Source: Deltaproteobacteria bacterium RIFCSPHIGHO2_12_FULL_43_9 (GTDB lineage: Bacteria; Bdellovibrionota; O2-12-FULL-43-9). From it: DNA of 9,237 bases. The stretch lies in the NCBI GenBank assembly GCA_001798265.1, contig MGRR01000006.1, positions 11,305 to 20,541 on the forward strand, read 5' to 3'. Below, piece by piece: positions 1-5,747 of the stretch (the first letter of the stretch is position 1; every line of letters begins with the position of its first letter). Both the position numbers and the translations under genes were made by a program. The notes under the pieces are model-generated. The model was not told the DNA's origin and made no database searches. It worked only from the letters and a program-made list of their open reading frames with translations.

Positions 1-117
1 AGTGAAGAGAAAAAGGCGGGTGAAGCAAGCTCATTAGTGGTTTTTATTGGTGCAGACAAGGGCAAACCTATCAAAATTCCCCAGAATGTAAGGGCTGGGT
101 TGGCAATTAACGTTTAA
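1..117 (+). CDS. C-terminal end of a probable acyl-CoA thioesterase (partial)
   Basis: An open frame enters from the left edge and ends at TAA 115-117, giving 38 residues. The tail has a hydrophobic strand (LVVFIGAD), then GKPIKIP, then a short end. This resembles the last beta strand and the 'tG+p-piP' signature at the C-terminus of hot-dog-fold acyl-CoA thioesterases of the YbgC / 4-hydroxybenzoyl-CoA thioesterase type. Only the last fold element is visible and the catalytic part lies outside the window, so the family call is an inference from a short stretch. The stop overlaps by 4 bp the end of the convergent ChaN-family gene, sharing the TTAA at 114-117. No terminator separates the two. 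Confidence 0.45.
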   Translation, partial: SEEKKAGEASSLVVFIGADKGKPIKIPQNVRAGLAINV

Positions 118-983
118 AATAGCGGCTCATTTACAAAAAGGACAAATGGGGCAATTGCGCCGTAGTTTGGATCTATTATTACATTTTCTAGTTCTTCTTC
201 TTTATATTCAGAGGCATCAACGAATCTAACAACAACGATGCTTTTCTCCGGGGATCTTATTCTCAGCCTTTGTACTACTCCATCACCAAAGTCTGCATGG
301 AAACTTCCTGTAATTACGAAGGTTAATTTGTCTGCTGCGTTGGTCACATGAAACGCCATAACATCATCTGTCAAACATTGGGCATCCCAATAATTAGAAA
401 GTTTTTCTGGCGTAGTGTGTCCAGCCATTATTTTTTCAAAACGCTGATAGTAATTAGAGCTCCCGTAATTGAAGCCGTCGGGAATCAGGCTTGGATCTAT
501 GGCAGATAGTCCGCCGACAACCACTGGTCTTTTTTCCAGACGCGATAAATTTATAGCCTTAATATCCCCCTCCATTTCCCGAAGCGATTCAATAACAACG
601 GCGTAAGAAGCCCCGCTATTAACGGTTTCCTTTAGAAAATCTACGCTATTTATTTCTCCTTTTGTGAATCGGGTATATAAATTTTGAATACGATCCTGGT
701 CACTAAAATTAAGGAATTCCCAGGCTAAATTAAAGTTACCCTCAGAACCTTTGTCTAAGACTACAGATTTGATTATATTTGATTCCGCAATCTGGATTAA
801 GAAATTGTCGTGCTCTTCACCTAATACGATAATATCCGCATTCCCTAGATTTTTAATAAGATCATCAAAAGATATTTCATTATCAATGCCTCCAGCAAAT
901 ATTTTACCATTCCACAGGGCGGCAGCTTCATTTGAGAAAGAGTACAGTAAGAAAAGGGAAAATAATGATACGATTAATTTCAT
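114..983 (-). CDS. ChaN-family (haem/iron uptake type) exported protein
   Basis: This 289-residue protein has an N-terminal signal peptide (MKLIVSLFSLFLLYSFSNEAAA). Family landmarks appear in order: VLGEEHDN at about residues 53-60, AWEFLNFSDQDR at 87-98, YWDAQCLTDDVMA at about 198-210 and VITGSFHADFGDGV at about 223-236. These match the ChaN / haem-binding Tiki-like fold, whose studied members bind haem or take part in iron handling at the envelope. The second conserved histidine usually found just after the GE-HD motif is replaced here (HDNFLIQ), so haem binding may differ. An upstream in-frame GTG at 995-993 is possible. ATG 983-981 is preferred because GGTGGAGG lies five bases before it and the signal peptide then begins with MK. 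The gene is last in the minus-strand run, 60 bp after the cysteine-rich gene. The family call is fairly firm; the ligand is not. Confidence 0.8.
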   Translation of the reverse strand: MKLIVSLFSLFLLYSFSNEAAALWNGKIFAGGIDNEISFDDLIKNLGNADIIVLGEEHDNFLIQIAESNIIKSVVLDKGSEGNFNLAWEFLNFSDQDRIQNLYTRFTKGEINSVDFLKETVNSGASYAVVIESLREMEGDIKAINLSRLEKRPVVVGGLSAIDPSLIPDGFNYGSSNYYQRFEKIMAGHTTPEKLSNYWDAQCLTDDVMAFHVTNAADKLTFVITGSFHADFGDGVVQRLRIRSPEKSIVVVRFVDASEYKEEELENVIIDPNYGAIAPFVLFVNEPLF

Positions 984-1043
984 GAAATCCTCCACCTAAA
1001 ACAGTTACTTTTAAACAAAAACAATGGCACTTTTCGTTGATTG

Positions 1044-1319
1044 TTAGTTGGCGTTACCCGGGCTGTTTAATCTTTCTCTCCCATAACACGCAAAACGCAT
1101 GTAGACCCTGTTTGAACAGGGATATCCTCTGTATTTATATTTGTATTCATCGTATTCACAACGCCAGGCTAGCAACTCACAATCAATTGGGTCGTGAACG
1201 CAATCTATGAAAGTCCAATCCTGATTGTTGCGGTTTTCATCATCTGGGCAGTTGAATGGAAATGCGAACGCGCTTTGAACGATAAAAAAGGATGAAAGAA
1301 CATAGAGCGCTATCTTCAT
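1044..1319 (-). CDS. Small secreted six-cysteine protein of unknown function
   Basis: The 91-residue product starts with a clear signal peptide (MKIALYVLSSFFIVQSAFA) that would be cleaved after about residue 19. The mature part of about 72 residues is rich in aromatic and charged residues. It holds six cysteines, at 24, 40, 47, 54, 68 and 78, enough for three disulfides in the periplasm or outside the cell. I do not recognise a family. Its ATG overlaps the TGA of the coiled-coil gene as ATGA at 1319-1316, which implies translational coupling and related roles. GGACTCC, about five bases upstream, is only a weak ribosome binding site and fits coupling. The even cysteine count, signal peptide and operon overlap make it a real gene. 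Its function is open: an inhibitor, an adhesin-like protein or an envelope structural protein are all possible. Confidence 0.7.
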   Translation of the reverse strand: MKIALYVLSSFFIVQSAFAFPFNCPDDENRNNQDWTFIDCVHDPIDCELLAWRCEYDEYKYKYRGYPCSNRVYMRFACYGRERLNSPGNAN

Positions 1320-1552
1320 TTTTGGAGTCCTTCATCTTGTTCCAAAAATTCTATCTTATTTAATTTCATCTCCAGGTTTCTAACCCTTGTTTCAAGATAT
1401 CTTCTTTCTCTTTGCTCGTCTTGTAACGCATATTGTAAATCCCTGACATCACCCTCAAGCCTTCTGATTTTATAATCTACATCGAAATCCGCGTAAGCAT
1501 TAAAAGAGAAAACAATTAGTAAAAGTGGGATTATTTTTGATAGTTTTTTCAT
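1316..1552 (-). CDS. Small exported coiled-coil protein
   Basis: This 78-residue product has a signal peptide (MKKLSKIIPLLLIVFSFNAYA) followed almost entirely by one charged helix. Hydrophobic residues recur at heptad-like spacing (RRLEGDVRDL, then YLETRVRNLEMKLNKIE), as expected of a periplasmic coiled coil that forms dimers or trimers. No lipobox cysteine is present, so it is not a lipoprotein of the Lpp type. ATG 1552-1550 is chosen over the ATG nine codons upstream because AGGAGA sits about six bases before it and the signal peptide begins there with MKK. Its TGA overlaps the start of the six-cysteine gene, so the two are probably translated together and may interact. I recognise no named family. 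Confidence 0.7.
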   Translation of the reverse strand: MKKLSKIIPLLLIVFSFNAYADFDVDYKIRRLEGDVRDLQYALQDEQRERRYLETRVRNLEMKLNKIEFLEQDEGLQK

Positions 1553-1603
1553 GGATTCTCCTAAATACACTGGCGGCATAGTAACTAATTATTATTTAAG
1601 AAT

Positions 1604-1657
1604 CTATCTATTATAAATTTTTCTGTATACATTTGTGTTGAATGCTGATTTTACTGT
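1604..1657 (-). pseudogene. 3'-end remnant of a paralogue of the secreted protein at 3081-3980
   Basis: Read on the minus strand this stretch encodes TVKSAFNTNVYRKIYNR and a TAG stop. The intact neighbour ends TAESAFDTSVYRKIYNK and TAG, so 12 of 17 residues are identical. About 41 of 54 bases match, and 8 of the 13 differences fall at third codon positions, which suggests both copies evolved as coding sequence after duplicating. Homology stops at about 1658, four bases from the stop codon of the ferredoxin-like gene, and upstream codons in this frame show no further likeness. The rest of the paralogue is gone. It is best read as a decayed tandem duplicate whose body was lost or replaced by the Fe-S gene. 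Confidence 0.75.
1610..1639 (-). promoter_or_regulatory. Possible promoter of the small exported-protein pair
   Basis: The minus strand carries an exact TATAAT (plus 1610-1615), about 58 bases before the start of the coiled-coil gene. The best -35 is poor (AACACA, 18-base spacer). It lies inside the pseudogene remnant, where TATAAT also encodes the conserved Tyr-Asn, so it may be chance. Confidence 0.25.
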
Positions 1658-1661
1658 TGTG

Positions 1662-2954
1662 CTATGTTTGTTGAACAAAGCCTTTGCGTGACATGAGATT
1701 TTCAACATATCTCGATTTCATCTGCGTTCTGACCGCGTTCAGTTTCATTGGTGGCAGTTTTAAAATTATGCCCAAAACATATGCCAGTGCCCTGTGACTG
1801 AATAAGACCCTATTATCAAAAATCAAATTTTGCAGTTTGCCCCGTTCAATAGCCATCCATACGGTTCTCTGCAATGTATTTCTGGGGGTTATAACCCTTT
1901 TTTCCCTGGCACGCAGATGGAGACTATCCCTGTTACAGGCCCGAACACAGAGTCCACAACCAAGACATATATCCTCGTTCAGTTTTGCCACCCTCATTTT
2001 TGGATACGTTGGGTTATGAGCAGAAGTAAGTGCCATCGCTTCAACAGGACAAACATTTATGCATCGGCCGCATCCGTTGCAACCCTGGGGTTTTACCACC
2101 GGAATAAAATTGGTTGTGAGTATTGGGTTCCATACGGCAAACCTGCGCGCCGCAAGCATAGCCTCACAGCAGCATCCACAACAGTTGCATATAAAATTAA
2201 CCTCTTCACGCACATTCTCGCCAAATTGAACCAGATTTTTTTCATAGGCCAGGCGTAAAAGATCCAGTCCTTCGACCACGTCGACCCTCCTCGCATGCCC
2301 ATGCCTGACGAGAGATGCCGCTGCGTTATTAAATGTCATGCATATATTCATTGGTGCGCTGCATGCCTTGCCCAGATGCTCCATTTTATGACGGCAATAA
2401 CAGTTCCCAACTCCCATGCAGGTGGAGTTTTGAATGACCTCGGTTGCTCTTTCGTAGTCCAAAACATGAAGCGCATTTTCATCGGAAAGCGCCGGTTCAT
2501 GCACAAATGTCCTGCCAAGCTGCGTCTCTCCGGTGGCAAACAGCTCACGGACAAAATCCTCTTCAGTATTAAGATACTGGTAAAAAAGTTCACTCAGCAA
2601 TTTCTGGTCGATGTCGCCGCGAACACGCATCATTGAAAATTCAAAGAACCCGGCCATAGGAGGGGGCAAAACGTAAAAATATTTACCCTTGTAATCTATA
2701 TCAACAAGAAGCGCCCTGCTGGAGAGCACATCCAGAATATTTTGGGTATCCACGGAATTCATTTTCCATAAGCGGCCTGCCTGTTTTGCGGTAAACGGCC
2801 TAATTGGAAGAAGTGAAACCAGCCGTGCTTCCTTTTCGGAGAAAAGAATTTTCAGTATTTTGTACAATGACTCGGATGGCGGTGCTCCCTGCGGAGATCT
2901 GTTCAAACGATTTACAAGACCTGAATAAGCTGTTTTTAGCGTGTGATGGGCCAA
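1662..2954 (-). CDS. Cysteine-rich 4Fe-4S dicluster (ferredoxin-like) protein
   Basis: This 430-residue cytoplasmic protein has no signal peptide. Residues 28-100 look like a small alpha/beta or winged-helix-like region ending YFYVLPPP. A cysteine block follows at 179, 185, 187, 198 and 205 (CMGVGNCYCRHK, then CSAPMNIC). Next is a compact run at 256-263 (CNCCGCCC). Two classical CxxCxxCxxxC motifs come last, at 292/295/298/302 and 330/333/336/340, for two 4Fe-4S clusters. Similar proteins occur in anaerobes and deltaproteobacteria as 4Fe-4S binding proteins without a settled partner; electron transfer is the likely role. TTG 2954-2952 is the chosen start because AGGGGG lies five bases upstream and no in-frame ATG or GTG lies nearby. 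Hand counts of three lines gave about 48-55% GC, against roughly 33-50% in neighbouring genes, so base composition may differ. It is flanked by the two repeat copies. Confidence 0.8.
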   Translation of the reverse strand: MAHHTLKTAYSGLVNRLNRSPQGAPPSESLYKILKILFSEKEARLVSLLPIRPFTAKQAGRLWKMNSVDTQNILDVLSSRALLVDIDYKGKYFYVLPPPMAGFFEFSMMRVRGDIDQKLLSELFYQYLNTEEDFVRELFATGETQLGRTFVHEPALSDENALHVLDYERATEVIQNSTCMGVGNCYCRHKMEHLGKACSAPMNICMTFNNAAASLVRHGHARRVDVVEGLDLLRLAYEKNLVQFGENVREEVNFICNCCGCCCEAMLAARRFAVWNPILTTNFIPVVKPQGCNGCGRCINVCPVEAMALTSAHNPTYPKMRVAKLNEDICLGCGLCVRACNRDSLHLRAREKRVITPRNTLQRTVWMAIERGKLQNLIFDNRVLFSHRALAYVLGIILKLPPMKLNAVRTQMKSRYVENLMSRKGFVQQT

Positions 2955-3058
2955 CTTATCCCCCTTGCTGTTCCTCCGATATTCTCAACTGCCTCCTATA
3001 GACTTATGACAAACCTGTCTTGAAACAATATATCCTATTTCCCAAGTTTCGTCCTCTT

Positions 3059-3134
3059 TGATTAATAAATACTTAAGAATCTATTTATTATATATTTTTC
3101 TGTATACACTTGTATCAAACGCCGACTCCGCAGT
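3059..3134. repeat. Diverged direct repeat, right copy
   Basis: This is the partner of 1582-1657. It covers the last 17 codons of the intact secreted-protein gene, its TAG stop and about 20 bases of downstream AT-rich sequence. Confidence 0.75.
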
Positions 3135-3980
3135 TTTCCATTCATATTTCCACTTTTTGCTTTTGACTAGATATTCGACGTGGATATGCAGTCGGTCCGT
3201 TGTCAGGGGGGTTTCATCTTTGCTGATTGGTCTGAGCCAGATGGCATAGTTTAGACGAACGGGAACCGAATGTTTTGAGAGTTCCCAGATTGAGACACCA
3301 AGCGCGAAGTTTTTTGGGCCACAATCGCTGAGATTATATTTGAACATTGCCTGAAGAATGTTTTTGTCAGGGTTTTCTTTTAGATAACTTAATAATAAAT
3401 TCAGGGATTCCGGAGTATATTGGATTTTTCTTTTCCAATATTTAGACAGGCGTTTAATTTTTCGATCCACCGTTTTTCCCCTGCTCCAGAGCTTGGTTAA
3501 TTCAATTTGATTTTCTTCTGGGATATTTTCTATCCCCCTAAAAGAACTGAAAAGGGCTTGCGCCTCTTTAAGTGCGTAGTTGAAATCTTCTTCCGTTATT
3601 TGCCTTTCACCTTTTTGCAATAAGTAACAGACTCCCTCCCGTTCGGACCGGATTATTGAACCTGGGACAACGGTGGTTTTTTCTGTTGTTGGAAGGTAGG
3701 CTTCAGCTTCATTGAGAGGCAAATCTTTAGGAATGAATTCTATAAGGTCTTTCACGTTAAAGCAGATCTTTTGTGCCTTAGATAATTTATAGAGGTTTGC
3801 AGGTGATTTCAGGCTAGGTGAGATTTGGTAAGGCCCAGCATTATTAAGAGCAACATAGGTTGCTAGTTTAAGATAGCCACTATCTGAGGAATAGAATGTG
3901 CCTAACGTTTCAGATGCTGGCAATGGGTATGCAATCGATGTAAAGAGGAGTAAAGTAAGTGTTATCATTGACTTAGGCAT
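3081..3980 (-). CDS. Exported protein with a possible transglutaminase-like C-terminal region
   Basis: The product has 299 residues with a signal peptide (MPKSMITLTLLLFTSIAYPLPA). I recognise no named family. From residue 216 the sequence follows the order of a transglutaminase-like core. A cysteine opens a helix (NLSDCGPKNFALGVSIWEL, Cys220), a strand follows (VPVRLNYAIWL, like the 'GiPaR' strand), and then LHIHVEYLVKSKKWKYEW (265-281) sits where 'HaWvEvy---gW---D' is expected. His265 would be the catalytic histidine; the usual aspartate is not obvious, with Glu280 nearest. This assignment is an inference from pattern only. The N-terminal 200 residues are unassigned. The start ATG at 3980-3978 has GAGG four bases upstream, and a later ATG at codon 5 lacks one. 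A remnant of a second copy lies at 1604-1657. It is divergent from the MFS gene across 41 bp. Confidence 0.65.
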   Translation of the reverse strand: MPKSMITLTLLLFTSIAYPLPASETLGTFYSSDSGYLKLATYVALNNAGPYQISPSLKSPANLYKLSKAQKICFNVKDLIEFIPKDLPLNEAEAYLPTTEKTTVVPGSIIRSEREGVCYLLQKGERQITEEDFNYALKEAQALFSSFRGIENIPEENQIELTKLWSRGKTVDRKIKRLSKYWKRKIQYTPESLNLLLSYLKENPDKNILQAMFKYNLSDCGPKNFALGVSIWELSKHSVPVRLNYAIWLRPISKDETPLTTDRLHIHVEYLVKSKKWKYEWKTAESAFDTSVYRKIYNK

Positions 3981-4028
3981 GTTGCCTCTGTAATTTCAAG
4001 TTTACTTTAAGAGATTCTAGCATGTCAT
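3968..4028. promoter_or_regulatory. Interleaved divergent promoters of the secreted protein and MFS genes
   Basis: Plus strand: TTGACT (3968-3973), 17 bases, TAATTT (3991-3996), placing transcription of the MFS gene about 20 bases before its ATG. Minus strand: ATGACA (plus 4028-4023), 18 bases, TAAACT (plus 4004-3999), serving the secreted-protein gene. Each -35 lies in the other gene's first codons, so the two polymerases would compete. The boxes were found by eye and are only moderate matches. Confidence 0.35.
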
Positions 4029-5314
4029 CTGAGAATAATCCGAATAATTCCCAACAAGCATTATGGCCAATATTGCGTCCATTTCAGCATAGGAATTTTT
4101 CAATCTTTTTTGTCGGGCAGGGCATTTCGCTGATTGGTACCTGGATGGCAAGCATTGCAACCAGTTGGTTGACCTATAGACTTACCGGGTCAGCAGCGCT
4201 CCTTGGGGTAATGGGGTTTTTATCAAATATTCCTTTATTAATTTTAGGTCCATTTACCGGCGGATTGGCAGATAGATTTAATCGTCTGACTATTGTGAAG
4301 ATTGCCCAGATTACAGAGATGATTCTGGCTGCTATTTTAGCGTATCTTACCTTAAGCGGAATAATTAATGTCTGGCACCTAATGATATTGGGATTTTTGC
4401 TGGGGGTTACCTTTGCATTTGAGATTCCAGCCAGACAAGCGCTCATAATTCATATGGTTGGTCTAGATGATTTACCAAACGCGATTGGTATCAATGCTGC
4501 TATGTTTAATGGCGCTCGCATGATTGGGCCAGCTATTGCCGGCGCTATCATTGCTACGTTTGGTGAAGGGGTTTGTTTTACAATTAATGCTCTAAGTTTT
4601 TTAGCCGTTATATTCAGTCTCTATTCTTTAAAACTCGTGCCATTTGTAAAGAGTGAAGTGAGCGAATCTGTCTTTTACAATATCAGGCAGGGGTTTGTTT
4701 CTTCATTTAGTGACGAAGCAACAAGAAAAACATTATTGCTCGTGGCATATACAGGGCTTATGGGGATGCCATTCCTTGTTTTACTACCACCGTATATCAA
4801 GAATGTACTTGCCGGGAATGCAACACTTTACGGATGGGTAATGGCATGTTCGGGAGCTGGCGCAATGACTGCCGCACTTACACTTGTACAACGTGTCAGA
4901 ATTGTATCTCTTCCAAACAGGATCGGTCTTGCGAATCTCTGGTTTGGGATCGGGATCCTGTTATTTGCATTAATTCCATATGTTCCACTTGGAATGATAA
5001 TTATCGCGGGATTAAGTTTTGCCGCAATTGTTCAGGCGGCCTCTTCCAACACATTGGTCCAGATGGTCGTTAGTGACAATATGCGCGGAAGGGTTATGGG
5101 AATATATTCGATGATGTTTCTGGGTATGTTGCCAATTGGCGCATTAATATGGGGATTTATTATTGAGCATTTGGGTTCTCAGATAGCATTTTCTCTAATG
5201 GGTGCCGGTTTAATTATAAGCGGGACAATGTATTTGAAAAACAGGCCAACCATTTCCCATCCTACTACCCCCCACGCGCCACATACTTTCGCACATGGAC
5301 CTTCTGCGCAATGA
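4022..5314 (+). CDS. MFS transporter, EntS-like (MFS_3) family
   Basis: The 430-residue inner-membrane protein has about a dozen hydrophobic segments and the major-facilitator motif A between helices 2 and 3 (GGLADRFNR, residues 80-88). Other family features are FEIPARQALI and NGARMIGPAIAG in helices 4-5 and MRGRVMGIYSMMFLGMLPIGAL near helices 10-11. This pattern is typical of the MFS_3 group of exporters, which includes the enterobactin exporter EntS. Members use the proton gradient to expel siderophores, drugs or unknown small molecules, and the substrate here cannot be read. The ribosome binding site is weak (AAGAG). The last 16 or so residues, rich in Pro and His, are encoded by sequence antisense to the end of the DUF190 gene and probably contribute nothing to transport. 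Confidence 0.88.
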   Translation: MSSENNPNNSQQALWPILRPFQHRNFSIFFVGQGISLIGTWMASIATSWLTYRLTGSAALLGVMGFLSNIPLLILGPFTGGLADRFNRLTIVKIAQITEMILAAILAYLTLSGIINVWHLMILGFLLGVTFAFEIPARQALIIHMVGLDDLPNAIGINAAMFNGARMIGPAIAGAIIATFGEGVCFTINALSFLAVIFSLYSLKLVPFVKSEVSESVFYNIRQGFVSSFSDEATRKTLLLVAYTGLMGMPFLVLLPPYIKNVLAGNATLYGWVMACSGAGAMTAALTLVQRVRIVSLPNRIGLANLWFGIGILLFALIPYVPLGMIIIAGLSFAAIVQAASSNTLVQMVVSDNMRGRVMGIYSMMFLGMLPIGALIWGFIIEHLGSQIAFSLMGAGLIISGTMYLKNRPTISHPTTPHAPHTFAHGPSAQ

Positions 5315-5603
5315 TTAATCCCTCTTTGATCATGTTTTCCAGCTCTGGAAAGATCTTATCCAGCTTGTCACTGGTATCAATTGTTTCAATAATTACAGGG
5401 AGGTCCTCAGAGACCCTCAGCGCTTTTACGTCATGTATTGTGCTATGTGCACCAAATCCAGTAGATCCATGAATTACAGTTGCCCCCGCGATGCCATTTT
5501 TTCTTAAGAAGTCTACTATCACCTGAGAAAGAGGCTTTCCTTCAAACTTATCAGTTTCATTTATGTAGATTCTAAGTAAAATTCCATCACCCTCAAGTCT
5601 CAT
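5265..5603 (-). CDS. DUF190 PII-like protein
   Basis: The 112-residue product matches the DUF190 family along its whole length: GILLRIYINETDKFEGKPL at 7-25, GIAGATVIHGSTGFGAHS at 37-54, RVSEDLPVIIE at 63-73 and a final VHVRKYV. The fold is PII-like (ferredoxin-like trimer), and the family is thought to sense small ligands; many members sit beside the fluoride channel gene crcB. No crcB is visible here, so the partner is unknown. AAGGAG before ATG 5603-5601 and a good promoter upstream suggest a single-gene unit. Its 3' end overlaps the MFS gene by 50 bp in tail-to-tail orientation, so both transcripts must produce mutually antisense ends. Confidence 0.87.
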   Translation of the reverse strand: MRLEGDGILLRIYINETDKFEGKPLSQVIVDFLRKNGIAGATVIHGSTGFGAHSTIHDVKALRVSEDLPVIIETIDTSDKLDKIFPELENMIKEGLIIAQKVHVRKYVARGG

Positions 5604-5628
5604 GATTTAACTCCTTCCATAGAACGAC

Positions 5629-5656
5629 AGGATAACCTATTAAGTTTATTCGTCAA
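5629..5656 (-). promoter_or_regulatory. Promoter of the DUF190 gene
   Basis: Minus strand: TTGACG (plus 5656-5651), a 16-base spacer and TATCCT (plus 5634-5629). The predicted start of transcription lies about 20 bases before the ATG, leaving just enough leader for the AAGGAG site. It matches consensus at 5 of 6 bases for the -35 and 4 of 6 for the -10. Confidence 0.45.
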
Positions 5657-5675
5657 TTACCTAAGGAGATGCTCT

Positions 5676-5747
5676 ATGGTTTTGACCAGGCATAACTGCT
5701 CTGGTACCCTCCGTAGATCATGGAATCAGCACATAATTATTGGATGA
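5676..5747 (+). CDS. Possible 23-codon upstream reading frame overlapping the tadA start
   Basis: AAGGAG at 5663-5668 is the best ribosome binding site before tadA, yet the ATG it serves (5676, seven-base spacer) is in another frame. It encodes MVLTRHNCSGTLRRSWNQHI plus three residues and stops at TGA 5745-5747, 25 bases past the tadA ATG at 5720. It may couple translation to tadA rather than make a useful peptide. The evidence is only position and ribosome binding site; a spurious frame is possible. Confidence 0.3.
   Translation: MVLTRHNCSGTLRRSWNQHIIIG

Larger units (their letters stand above)
1582..1657. repeat. Diverged direct repeat, left copy
   Basis: This copy matches 3059-3134 at a constant offset of 1477 bases with no gaps. 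It covers the coding tail described above plus about 20 bases beyond the stop, where TTAAGAATCTAT is shared exactly. The two copies bracket the ferredoxin-like gene. Confidence 0.75.

Noticed and set aside
1020..1045. AACAAT/ATTGTT stem with a T-run after the six-cysteine gene as a terminator
   Set aside because: The stem has only six A/T-rich pairs with a 14-base loop and overlaps the stop codon; too weak to call.
1830..2258. Plus-strand 142-codon frame opposite the Fe-S gene
   Set aside because: The opposite strand encodes conserved cysteine motifs, and this frame has no recognisable domain.
2956..2988. 10-codon TTG-started frame with AGGAGG just before the Fe-S gene
   Set aside because: It has a good ribosome binding site, but it is very short and ends one base before the real start; no sign of attenuation or regulatory codons. 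Could be a chance frame.
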